Shown here: positions 53,400-61,738 of the stretch, piece by piece
Numbering within the stretch: position 1 is the stretch's first letter
Layout: each line of letters begins with the position of its first letter
Assembly: GCA_016199835.1 (NCBI GenBank)
Contig: JACQFX010000027.1
Location: 1-64,000, forward strand
Length of the DNA stretch: 64,000 nt
Reading direction: 5' to 3'
From: Nitrosomonadales bacterium
GTDB taxonomy: Bacteria > Pseudomonadota > Gammaproteobacteria > Burkholderiales > Gallionellaceae
Position numbers and translations under genes: made by a program
Notes under the pieces: generated by a model
The model's input: the letters and a program-made list of their open reading frames with translations, nothing else
Database searches by the model: none
Told to the model about the DNA's origin: nothing

Positions 53400-54011
53400 T
53401 CATATGCCGCATTGCGGCGCAAACATCCTTAAAAATCCGTCCACCACATATTCCATTTTCCTCTGCTCATCTTCCGGTTTCCGCTGGATACCGAACAATA
53501 AGTGCGTGCGCTCCTGCCCCACCACCATTGCCATCAGCATCTCCGCCGCAAACACCGGATCGGCGTCGAGCAGTTTTTTCTCTTCCATCGCCATGCGCAG
53601 GAAACTGGCCAGCCGTTCTATGATCTGCCCGGCGCCCATGGTGTACGCCTCCCGTACCAGAGCGGGAAAACGCTGTGCCTGTCCGCTCAACACGCGGTAC
53701 GACGACACGCCTGCCGGGCTGAGCGCCCTCTGCCGGTATGCCTGCGCAAATATCAGCAAGCTCTGCCGCAATTCATCCGGATGCTCGTTTAGCGGGGCAA
53801 TGACGTCGAGAAAGCAATCCCGCACCACCTCGGCAAACAGGCTCTCCTTGTTGCGAAAATGATTGTAGAACGTTTGCCGCGCGACCCCTGCGTGGGCAAT
53901 GATCGCGTCCACACTGGCATCGTAGCCATGTTCAAGAAACAACTCCCTGGCGGCAAGCAGCAAACGATCCCGGTTGGTAATCATCATGTTCATGGATGGG
54001 GGATTATGCAT
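53400..54011 (-). CDS. TetR/AcrR-family repressor of the efflux operon
   Basis: The 203-residue regulator has an N-terminal helix-turn-helix (LLAARELFLEHGYDASVDAI and VARQTFYNHFRNKESLFAEV) and a C-terminal ligand and dimer domain. It is the first gene of the minus-strand operon tetR-mfp-rnd-omf. A 16-bp palindrome lies 4 bases upstream of the ATG at 54011, so it very likely represses its own operon. ATGs at residues 7, 9 and 10 are also possible starts; none has a strong ribosome-binding site. Confidence 0.92.
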   Translation of the reverse strand: MHNPPSMNMMITNRDRLLLAARELFLEHGYDASVDAIIAHAGVARQTFYNHFRNKESLFAEVVRDCFLDVIAPLNEHPDELRQSLLIFAQAYRQRALSPAGVSSYRVLSGQAQRFPALVREAYTMGAGQIIERLASFLRMAMEEKKLLDADPVFAAEMLMAMVVGQERTHLLFGIQRKPEDEQRKMEYVVDGFLRMFAPQCGI

Positions 54012-54015
54012 GGAT

Positions 54016-54031
54016 TAGACTGAGCAGTCTA
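54016..54031. promoter_or_regulatory. TetR-type operator palindrome
   Basis: TAGACTGAGCAGTCTA is a perfect inverted repeat of 7-base arms around a 2-base centre, immediately upstream of the TetR-family gene. The length and symmetry fit operators of TetR/AcrR repressors that sit in the promoter of the efflux operon they control. Confidence 0.75.
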
Positions 54032-54151
54032 CCCGAGAATAAGACGGGATTAAAGGGGCAATCTGAATTGCCCACGCTTTGTACTTCCGACCGCCGATAT
54101 TGAATTTCAAGTTCAGGTATGTGCCGCCCCTGATGCAGCCCCGAGGCAACG

Positions 54152-55297
54152 CTAGAACAGCTCTATGCTCTGGCCTCTATCCTGGCTGTGAGTTGCCAGT
54201 TTTTCACTGTTGTCGGCGAGTTTTTCCAGCCTGTCTATCACTTGCATACTGCATTTTTCCATTTCGACTACATGCCTGATCATCTGGTTGCTATCGCCCG
54301 TGGAATAAGCATTCACAGCTTGTACCGCAGAAACATGAAATTGCTGGTGCGGCAATTCGATTTCGCTGTAGCCGGACAGCGAGGAAAAGTTTTTCCTGCC
54401 TTCGCCCTCGTAATACCACTGGCCCAGGCGGCATTGGGTGTGATCGGCAAACTGCGCGCCGCTGTCGGCATCGAGCCCAAAGATACGTTTGTAGACCCGG
54501 AACTTGAAAGCGATATGGTCGGTCTTGGCCAGTTCGCAAAAACTGCGCAGGGCGGCGCTGGTAATGCTGTGCTCCATGTGGCTGGTCATGTTCAGCAGGT
54601 CACCGACGGTATGCGCCACCTCCTGCCCGTTGGTATTGTAACGTTGCGACTGCTCGGCCAGCTCGGCCATTTTCCGACTCGATTCGCCGACCGCCTCGCG
54701 TATCTGCGTCACCAGCGAAGACACTTGGCTGGTCGCCTTGCTGGTGCGTTCGGCCAGCTTGCGCACTTCATCGGCGACAACGGCAAACCCCCGCCCCTGT
54801 TCGCCGGCGCGCGCCGCTTCGATGGCGGCATTGAGCGCAAGCATATTGGTCTGTTCCGCGACCTCTTTGATCATGGTGACAAACCCATCTATTTCCCGCG
54901 CATGGGTATCCAGCGATGAGATTGCGCCGGAAACCTGTTCGACGCCATCTTTCAGTTCGATGAAATCCTGAGACATCCGCTCGGTTGCGCCGCGTGTAAT
55001 CATTGAAGCGCTTTGTGCTTCGATGGCCGTAGCCAGTTCGGCTTGCATATTGGTCGAATTGTGGGCCAGGCTGCCCTGCAATGCGACCAGCGAGTCCTGG
55101 AAAGTCTGGAAATTCTGGAGCAGCTTGCGAATCACTTCATTCTCGTGCCGCGCTTCGGCACAGCTTGAAGTAGCGGCTTCCAATTGTTCGGCCTGGTCGG
55201 CAAACTGACGCTCCTTATCGGCGAGCGACGATTCGAGCCCAGCCACACGTGCCTTGAGCTGGCTGACTTCCAGTTTGGTCTTGGTATTGAAGATCAT
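54152..55297 (-). CDS. Soluble chemoreceptor with C-terminal zinc-binding (CZB) domain
   Basis: The 381-residue protein has no membrane helix. It starts with a coiled coil (about 5-60), continues with a methyl-accepting signalling domain ([20 protein letters not shown] at the tip) and ends with a CZB domain: the His in [13 protein letters not shown], the Cys in [13 protein letters not shown], and the His pair in [10 protein letters not shown]. This is the layout of cytoplasmic receptors such as TlpD, whose zinc site senses oxidants. It should interact with CheA/CheW from the cytoplasm. It stands between the efflux operon and the TonB operon. Confidence 0.9.
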   Translation of the reverse strand: MIFNTKTKLEVSQLKARVAGLESSLADKERQFADQAEQLEAATSSCAEARHENEVIRKLLQNFQTFQDSLVALQGSLAHNSTNMQAELATAIEAQSASMITRGATERMSQDFIELKDGVEQVSGAISSLDTHAREIDGFVTMIKEVAEQTNMLALNAAIEAARAGEQGRGFAVVADEVRKLAERTSKATSQVSSLVTQIREAVGESSRKMAELAEQSQRYNTNGQEVAHTVGDLLNMTSHMEHSITSAALRSFCELAKTDHIAFKFRVYKRIFGLDADSGAQFADHTQCRLGQWYYEGEGRKNFSSLSGYSEIELPHQQFHVSAVQAVNAYSTGDSNQMIRHVVEMEKCSMQVIDRLEKLADNSEKLATHSQDRGQSIELF

Positions 55298-55543
55298 CTA
55301 ATTATCATCCCTATGCCTCTGATTCAGGTTGCGCCGCATATTATTGAGCAGCCCATAATGCATGACGCATGAATTACTTCGTTTAAGCAGAGCTTCCTTA
55401 AAGCTGATTATGGCACAAAGACTATTTCGTCAATTCTGGTGAAAAGTTTAAAGGAGTTTTTCCGGCAAACAGCCGGGCGAGGGAAAAGATGTATGAGGCG
55501 GGCTGCAATATACGGCCGCCGCACCCGATACAGGCCGGCAATT

Positions 55544-55960
55544 TCAGCGCGCTGGTTCGGTCACAAAACCGATGCGTAGCAGCCCGGCCTTCGCCGCTGC
55601 GGACATTACCTGTGCCACCAGCTCGTAATGCGCCTGCTTGTCCGCGCGGATGTGCAATTCCGGCTGCGGCTGTTTTTTGGCTTCCAGCGCAAAGCGGGCG
55701 GACAGCGTGGCTGCTTCGACCCTCTCGCCGCTCCAGAACAGACTTCCGTCCTCGCGTATGCCGAACTCGATGTGATCCGGCTTGGTGATATTGGGATTGC
55801 TCGACGCTTTGGGCAAATCTATCTTCACCGCATTGGTCAGCAGCGGTGCGGTGATAATGAAGATCACCAGCAACACCAGCATGACGTCCACCAGCGGCAC
55901 CACATTGATCTCCGCCATCGGCCCCTGATGACGGTTTGAATCGAAACTTCCGAATGCCAT
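55544..55960 (-). CDS. exbD: ExbD/TolR-family biopolymer transport protein
   Basis: ATG at 55960 follows AGGAGGAAATC. The 138-residue product has one membrane helix with the key Asp ([20 protein letters not shown]) and a periplasmic domain. With ExbB it uses the proton gradient to energise TonB. The in-frame codons upstream run through a 44-bp palindrome and are not part of the gene. It is the last gene of the TonB uptake operon. Confidence 0.92.
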   Translation of the reverse strand: MAFGSFDSNRHQGPMAEINVVPLVDVMLVLLVIFIITAPLLTNAVKIDLPKASSNPNITKPDHIEFGIREDGSLFWSGERVEAATLSARFALEAKKQPQPELHIRADKQAHYELVAQVMSAAAKAGLLRIGFVTEPAR

Positions 55961-55976
55961 GATTTCCTCCTGTTTC

Positions 55977-56020
55977 GTAGGGTGGGCTTCGCCCACCATG
56001 TCGGGCGGAGCCCGACCTAC
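55977..56020. repeat. 44-bp palindromic REP-like element, copy 4
   Basis: Starts gtagggtggg and ends cccgacctac, closely matching the copy at 33937. It lies inside the TonB operon, between the exbB stop (56023) and the exbD start. A hairpin there could change the ratio of ExbB to ExbD by affecting mRNA decay or translation. Confidence 0.9.
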
Positions 56021-56022
56021 AA

Positions 56023-56703
56023 TCAATTCTTCTTGTTCCCAACCGTGACCAGCGCATACAGATCATGCGCAAAGTTATCCAGCCGCGCCAGCCACAGCCG
56101 GTTACGCCGGGTGAATGCGTTGTAGGCCAGCACCGCCGGGATCGCCACCGCCAGCCCGACCGCCGTCATGATCAGCGCCTCGCCCACCGGCCCGGCCACT
56201 TTGTCCAGCGTGCCCTGCCCGCTCATGCCGATCTGCACCAGCGCGTGATAGATGCCCCACACCGTGCCGAACAGCCCGACGAAGGGCGCGGCAGAACCCG
56301 CCGACGCCAGTACCGTCAGCCCGTGTTCTACTCTTGTCGCTTCCTGGTCGATGCCGTTGCGCAGCACGCGCGTCAGGTATTCCGACATTCCGCCCGCCGC
56401 CAATAATTTCTCCACACCTTTTTGCTGCCCATCGCTGACCGTCAAGGCCTGTCGTGCCAGATCGGAAAATGCATTGTCGTCGCTGCTCGCGCTCAGCGTT
56501 GTCTTCATCTGCTGCAAGGAGGCGGCTTCCCAGAATTGCTTAAGGAACGCATCCGCCCGCTTGCGTGCGCCCACGTTGGCGACGGCCTTGGTCACAATCA
56601 GATACCAGCTCGCCACCGACAGCAGCAGCAACAAGACCAGCACGCCCTGCCCCATCGCATCGCATTGCGAAATGAAATGCGCAAAACCGAAACCCTGTTC
56701 CAT
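56023..56703 (-). CDS. exbB: ExbB/TolQ-family proton-channel protein
   Basis: The 226-residue product has three membrane helices (GVLVLLLLLSVASWYLIV, the PFVGLFGTVWGIYHALVQ helix and GEALIMTAVGLAVAIPAVLA), the ExbB/TolQ pattern. It powers TonB with ExbD. It starts 1 base after the tonB stop and precedes exbD after a 62-base gap that holds a palindrome. Confidence 0.94.
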   Translation of the reverse strand: MEQGFGFAHFISQCDAMGQGVLVLLLLLSVASWYLIVTKAVANVGARKRADAFLKQFWEAASLQQMKTTLSASSDDNAFSDLARQALTVSDGQQKGVEKLLAAGGMSEYLTRVLRNGIDQEATRVEHGLTVLASAGSAAPFVGLFGTVWGIYHALVQIGMSGQGTLDKVAGPVGEALIMTAVGLAVAIPAVLAYNAFTRRNRLWLARLDNFAHDLYALVTVGNKKN

Positions 56704-56704
56704 A

Positions 56705-57343
56705 TCACTCGTCCCCTAACATAAAATTAAACGGTTGCATCGCCACGGCGCGCACTGCTACGCCATTACGCACGGATGGCTTGCAGCGCCATGTCTTTAC
56801 TGCGTTCAATGCGGCATCATCCAGACGTTGATAGTTAGAACTGGTCTTCACCGCCACATTGGCAACCCGACCATCCTCGCCCAATTCGACCCGCAGCATC
56901 ACCTTGCCCTGCTCGTTCCTGCGCTTGGACAGCAACGGATAATCCGGCGGAGAACGCTCGGGGCAACTCACCGACAACTCGTTGGGCAACACCACCGGCT
57001 GCGGCGACAACGGTGGAGCCTCAATCACTGGAGGTGGCGGAGGCGGCGGAACATAAACCACCGATTCGTCTGGCTGCACCACTGGAGTTTCCACCGCGAG
57101 ATGCTGATGCTCGGGCGGCGGCAGATCGGGCGGGCGCAGCTTCGGCGGCTCCGGATGTTTGGGTTTCGGCGGCCTGGGCTGCTGCGGAGGCGGCGGGTTG
57201 ATGAGGTTAACCATCAGCGTGATCGCCTCATCCGGCGCAGGGATGATGCGATAACTCCATAGCTGGTATAGCGCCGCACCATGCAGCGCCAGCACAACCA
57301 ACAAGCCAAGCAACTGTTCCTGTTTCAGGTTGTGCCGTATCAT
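56705..57343 (-). CDS. tonB: TonB energy-transducing protein
   Basis: The 212-residue product has an N-terminal membrane anchor (LLGLLVVLALHGAALYQLW), a Pro-rich periplasmic spacer (about 48-125, with long runs of Pro plus Lys/Glu) and a C-terminal TonB domain (YPLLSKRRNEQGKVMLRVEL and the final TWRCKP region). It transmits energy to the receptor encoded in the same operon. Spacing to exbB is 1 base. A 171-base gap separates it from the PepSY gene. Confidence 0.93.
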   Translation of the reverse strand: MIRHNLKQEQLLGLLVVLALHGAALYQLWSYRIIPAPDEAITLMVNLINPPPPQQPRPPKPKHPEPPKLRPPDLPPPEHQHLAVETPVVQPDESVVYVPPPPPPPVIEAPPLSPQPVVLPNELSVSCPERSPPDYPLLSKRRNEQGKVMLRVELGEDGRVANVAVKTSSNYQRLDDAALNAVKTWRCKPSVRNGVAVRAVAMQPFNFMLGDE

Positions 57344-57514
57344 ACGTTTTGCGCATCGTTTTTTGAGTCCACCATCATTTCTTCGACTGCGAGAAATGAA
57401 AGGTAGCGTAACAATGACTGAGGCATGTTGTTTTCTTTGTGCGTTGGGCTGTGCAAAAAATAATACCGCGCGAGCCCTGCGACATAGCGTCCAGCCATGC
57501 GGTTTCAGCAGGCA

Positions 57515-58951
57515 TTAAGCCGGTACGTCGGCGCTGCTCCCGCCGTTCAGCCCAAGAAAATTTCTTGCGGCAGGAATATTTCGCAACACCCGGCGTTCGA
57601 CCAGAGTAATGATGAGAATTGATATTCCAAGCAATGGCAATAACACCCCAAGCGCCACAATGATGGCCATGATGGCAAATGAAAATCGCGCAGGAACTCC
57701 GCCTGCTTGCGGCGCACCAAGCGTGCCGGGAGAGCGCCGCCCCAACCATAGCACGATGGAACTCACCACCATGAGCCACAACCCGAGTGCGGTGAACACT
57801 CCCAAAGCCTGATTTGCCCAGCCGAACAATTGGCCTTCATGCGCTGCGACGCCGATGCCTATCATGCGATCCAACAGGGGACGATCAGAAAACCCCTTCC
57901 TTGATTTGATTGCCCCCGTAGCTCCATCAAGCACAATGTCTGCGCGCAGCGGGCGATTTTGCGCTTGCGAATGGGCTGACCAGTCGGGCGATTTTTTTGA
58001 CGGGGGAGAGATTCTAACGGGTGGCGCCAAATTTAGCGGCTGCACGGCGGCAACCAAGCGGTCAATCGCGCTGTAGTCATTCCCTTCAATTTCAGTATGG
58101 TGGTGGCCCGCATGTTCAGAATGCCCTGCATGTTCTGAGTTGTCTGTCATGGCAGCATTCTGGGTGTTCATTTCTTTTCTATCCGCCAATTCAGAAGAAC
58201 GCCCGGTCGTCCAATCCTGCTTGACCACTTTGGTCATACCAATTTGGCGTACCTCTTTCAGCATTCCTCCCCACGACTTCGCCCAAGGCAGGCCGGAAAT
58301 CAATAAAAACAAAGTGAAGAATGCAATCAAAAGGCCGGTTACTGCATGCATATCGCGCCAGAATAAACGCTTTCCACGCCCCATGCGAGGGTAAGCAATT
58401 CCCGCCAGACTTCCCGTTTTCTGCGGCCACCAAAGGTACAGTCCGGTGATAAACATCACGATTGCCCATGAGGCTGCCAATTCGACCACCATCGAACCGC
58501 GATCCCCCATCAACAACTCGCCATGCAGGCGATGCACCACGCGCATCAAGCGCCTATCCTCTTCGACCACATCGAGGATCGCCAAAGTTTCAGGGTGTAC
58601 ATAGACCCTGAAGATTTCCGCATCATGCCCCACCAGCACGCGGATCGCAGATTGCGGCGTTGCGGGCAACTCATAGGCATTGAGAACCGAGCCCGGTACG
58701 GCGGCAAGCGCTGCAGCAACCTGCGCCCCGGCGCTCGCTGGCGCACCTGTAATCGTGAGTCCCTCATAACGCTGATCAAGCTGCGCCTCGACCTGTGGAT
58801 TGAACAGATAGATAGCACCCGTAATGGACAACAACAGAATAAACGGGATGCAGAACAAGCCGGCGTAAAAGTGCCAGCGCCAGATGGTGTTATGCATATT
58901 CGATCCGCTCCTGACTGCCACAGCGGAAATTTCAGCCGTTGTATTCATCAC
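57515..58951 (-). CDS. PepSY-domain membrane protein with His-rich loop
   Basis: The 478-residue protein belongs to the PepSY-associated membrane family often found beside TonB receptors for iron. It has four helices: about 25-48, 145-170, 200-225 and 360-455. A periplasmic or cytoplasmic loop near residue 265-290 is His-rich (SEHAGHSEHAGHHHTE), a probable metal site. Relatives such as FegB-like proteins act as ferric-siderophore reductases. Lying between the receptor and tonB, it likely handles the metal after import; which metal is uncertain. Confidence 0.85.
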   Translation of the reverse strand: MMNTTAEISAVAVRSGSNMHNTIWRWHFYAGLFCIPFILLLSITGAIYLFNPQVEAQLDQRYEGLTITGAPASAGAQVAAALAAVPGSVLNAYELPATPQSAIRVLVGHDAEIFRVYVHPETLAILDVVEEDRRLMRVVHRLHGELLMGDRGSMVVELAASWAIVMFITGLYLWWPQKTGSLAGIAYPRMGRGKRLFWRDMHAVTGLLIAFFTLFLLISGLPWAKSWGGMLKEVRQIGMTKVVKQDWTTGRSSELADRKEMNTQNAAMTDNSEHAGHSEHAGHHHTEIEGNDYSAIDRLVAAVQPLNLAPPVRISPPSKKSPDWSAHSQAQNRPLRADIVLDGATGAIKSRKGFSDRPLLDRMIGIGVAAHEGQLFGWANQALGVFTALGLWLMVVSSIVLWLGRRSPGTLGAPQAGGVPARFSFAIMAIIVALGVLLPLLGISILIITLVERRVLRNIPAARNFLGLNGGSSADVPA

Positions 58952-58979
58952 AACACCTCCGTTATTTTGTATGTGCCCA

Positions 58980-61430
58980 TCACAGATCGAACTTCAAGCT
59001 CGCAAACAAAGTCCGCTGTGCGTACGGATACAGGGTGAAATACTTAACGTTGCCGATGTTGTTGACACCAGCGGAGGCTGACCACTGCTTGTTAACTTTA
59101 TAAAGCACCTTGGCATCCAGCACATTGAAGGTGCTGCGCCCACCATAGACATTCGGATTGGGATCGGGATAGGCCTTGGTTGTCGTATTGAACAAGCCAC
59201 TATGCTGACGCCCACTGAAACGATCCGCCAAAGTACAGGAGAGTTTTTTCGATGCATGGTAGGTAGCAACCAGTGAACCTCGCCACATCGGAATAAGGGG
59301 TTGCACCGTATTCTCCAATAACGGATTCGCGACATCGCTCACAATCATCGAGTGGATGTAAGCGACGCTTCCGGAAAGATCAAGTCCGTGGATCAACATG
59401 TCTTTGGTCTGGAAAGCTGACTCAAAACCGTACGAGCGAATTTTGTCAACGTTCTGCGTGCCGCTGATACTGAAACCAGGCAGAGTCGTAGTGTTTGCCT
59501 GCGAGATGAGCGCGCCCTTCTTTTCTTCCCCGAATATCGAATTGCGCCACACCCCATGCTCAATGATTTTCTCAGCGGTGAATTCCCATGCATCGTCAAC
59601 CTCAGGTTTGAGGTTGGGATTATTATTCAACTGTGTATTGTAAGGAGCAGGCAAAGTGGCAAGCACCACAGCAGTTGCGGCTGCACCCGTGCTGAGATCA
59701 GTAATACCGGTATTCGCAAATAACTCCTGAACCGTCGGGAAGCGATTCGCTCTCCCCAGTGAAGCGCGCAAGATCAAATCCTGATTAACCTGATAGGAAA
59801 GTGCAAATTTTGGCGAGAAAGCACTGACCGCACTTCTTTGATAAGCCACAGTTCCATTGGCAGTCGTAAAGTTACGCCCATCAAAAGCCTGCCAATGCTC
59901 CAGTCGCCCACCACCCACCAGTTGCCAGGCAGGAGCCAACTGCCAGGCATCTTGCAGATAGATGGCCTGCGTCTCGGTTTTCCCTCTTGAACTTAAAGTT
60001 TTCGCACCCGTAGCGTCCGTAAGCCAATTCGTTCCTGTAACGAGATTATAGGTATCCGATTTCGTGACATAGGTATTCGTGTGATAACCAAAGCTAAGTT
60101 GATGCTCGCTTTTGCGATCACCATCGGGTCGAAATTCTCCGCGCAGGTCAAGATTCCGCCATCCCGTCCCATCGGTAAAATTTATCGTACCGCCGGTAGC
60201 CAAGGCCGCCGGAGTTGTGCCGGAGGCGCTCCCTGAAGTACGGAGAGCATCCTTGTCATAGTTAAACAGGCTGGCAACGACTCCCCAGTCCCACTTGCCT
60301 CCCATGTCGGACTTAACCGAAAGCCCGTGCATGGAAAAGTCCTGAAGCTCGTTGCTGCCGGTTGGAGCTGCGGTATAGTCCTGGCCATTGATGCGGACAT
60401 ATTGATAGACACCAGTTCCTCCCGTGCCGTAAATCACGTTACCGGTTGCCGCATCGGTCAAATAACTGTCAGTCGTTTTATTGGAGGTGTTTTTCCAATT
60501 ATCAAAGGTATAGGTTGCACGAATCGTCGGAGAGAAATCATAGCCCAGCTTGATTTTTACATCGTCCTTCACGGTATGATCTGTACTGAGCGAACCGGTA
60601 ATGACCCTCGGAGCATTATTCAAAGTCAGATCCGTTACCGCGCCGTTTACAACGGTGTAGTGACCCGCCGTGGCCGGAGCCCCCTTCTTGGCAGAAGCAA
60701 CAACAAAATCCGTCGGATGGCTGGTGTTATCCAGACGATCAACGTTTACCCAGAACGACCAGTTGCCAACCTTATCGCCAAGTTCCGCAGCACCATGCAG
60801 GCCGGAATAATTTTTGTCCGTACCATATAGATTGAAGTTTTCGCTTAGCGCATCCACCTTGGCGTGGGCTTCAAATTTGCGTGGCATGTGCGTGGACACC
60901 AGCACTACACCGCCTTCCGCATTACCCGGGTAGAGCGCGGAAAATGGCCCGTAAACGACATCGACACGGTCAATCTCTTCCGGTGTCACCATCCCCCAGC
61001 GCGGCCCGGGGCAGCAGCTGTTGTTGAGGAAATTAGAAAGCAGCATTCCGTCAGCATAGACGATATTTTCCGCACTCTGATTCACGCCGGTCATCCGTAT
61101 CGCCAGACCGCCGTTCACGTCGCCACTAAATCGCTCGCGAACGTGAACGCTAGGAAGATATTTAAGCACTTCACCCGATGATACTGCGTTGACGCTTTCA
61201 TCGATCTGCGTTGCCGACACACCTTCCGATGATGCCGGCAAGTTAGCAGGGATGGCCGGCACGGAAGCAGCAACCCCTTTAATTTCCATCGTATCCATTT
61301 GGACTGGCGCATCCGCATTCTCCATCAGCGCCTGCATTTGAGTCGCTTCATCCGCTGCCCACGCTGGATGCGAGCTTGCGACCAGCGTGAAGGCCAGTAC
61401 CGCGACTAGCAGTTTTAATCTTGTTTGCAT
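58980..61430 (-). CDS. TonB-dependent outer-membrane receptor
   Basis: The 816-residue receptor has a signal peptide (to about residue 25), a TonB-box-like segment (DTMEIKGVAAS), a plug domain (SGEVLKYLPSVHVRERFSGD, with the unusual NNSCCPGPRW pair of cysteines) and a 22-strand barrel ending in LFASLKFDL with C-terminal Leu. It imports a chelated metal or other scarce ligand, unknown. It is the first gene of a five-gene minus-strand operon with the PepSY protein, TonB, ExbB and ExbD, so the uptake system carries its own energy module. Confidence 0.94.
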   Translation of the reverse strand: MQTRLKLLVAVLAFTLVASSHPAWAADEATQMQALMENADAPVQMDTMEIKGVAASVPAIPANLPASSEGVSATQIDESVNAVSSGEVLKYLPSVHVRERFSGDVNGGLAIRMTGVNQSAENIVYADGMLLSNFLNNSCCPGPRWGMVTPEEIDRVDVVYGPFSALYPGNAEGGVVLVSTHMPRKFEAHAKVDALSENFNLYGTDKNYSGLHGAAELGDKVGNWSFWVNVDRLDNTSHPTDFVVASAKKGAPATAGHYTVVNGAVTDLTLNNAPRVITGSLSTDHTVKDDVKIKLGYDFSPTIRATYTFDNWKNTSNKTTDSYLTDAATGNVIYGTGGTGVYQYVRINGQDYTAAPTGSNELQDFSMHGLSVKSDMGGKWDWGVVASLFNYDKDALRTSGSASGTTPAALATGGTINFTDGTGWRNLDLRGEFRPDGDRKSEHQLSFGYHTNTYVTKSDTYNLVTGTNWLTDATGAKTLSSRGKTETQAIYLQDAWQLAPAWQLVGGGRLEHWQAFDGRNFTTANGTVAYQRSAVSAFSPKFALSYQVNQDLILRASLGRANRFPTVQELFANTGITDLSTGAAATAVVLATLPAPYNTQLNNNPNLKPEVDDAWEFTAEKIIEHGVWRNSIFGEEKKGALISQANTTTLPGFSISGTQNVDKIRSYGFESAFQTKDMLIHGLDLSGSVAYIHSMIVSDVANPLLENTVQPLIPMWRGSLVATYHASKKLSCTLADRFSGRQHSGLFNTTTKAYPDPNPNVYGGRSTFNVLDAKVLYKVNKQWSASAGVNNIGNVKYFTLYPYAQRTLFASLKFDL

Positions 61431-61738
61431 GTTTTCTCTCTTTGATGGTTATTCAAACTTTTCCCGGATTTGCCATCCGGTTTTTGTGTCGCAGGGCACA
61501 GCCGGTTGGGCGGCTGTTACCGTCAGAATCAGCCGGGCAAATTGTAGATAGGGAAAATCCTCCTGAGAATGCGACATGATGCCGCGCGTCAGAATGTCGC
61601 ACCGATGATGCGAATACGTCCGGTCATGGGAATGACTAACGGATCAAATGCAGATCACATTTCCTGTGTCAAGGTAACAGTGGGGAGATAACAGAGCCGA
61701 CCCGTATTCGGTACGGCGATAGCGTGTGAACGCTCAGG
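61431..61738. other. Intergenic leader region of the TonB operon
   Basis: This 308-base gap holds two clear hairpins: ccggat-ttgcc-atccgg (61464-61480) and acagccg-gttggg-cggctgt (61498-61517). Further left a short segment is duplicated on the minus strand (gcatcat...tcgcat repeats near 61570-61615). It should contain the promoter of the TonB operon. I found no convincing Fur box or riboswitch, and no small gene. Confidence 0.4.

Noticed and set aside
57605-57630. Fur-box-like sequence aatgatgagaattgatatt
   Set aside because: It lies within the coding region of the PepSY gene near its 3' end and is explained by the ILIITLVE codons.
61464-61488. Plus-strand terminator ccggat...atccggttttt
   Set aside because: No plus-strand gene precedes it; on the operon's strand the T-run is on the wrong side.
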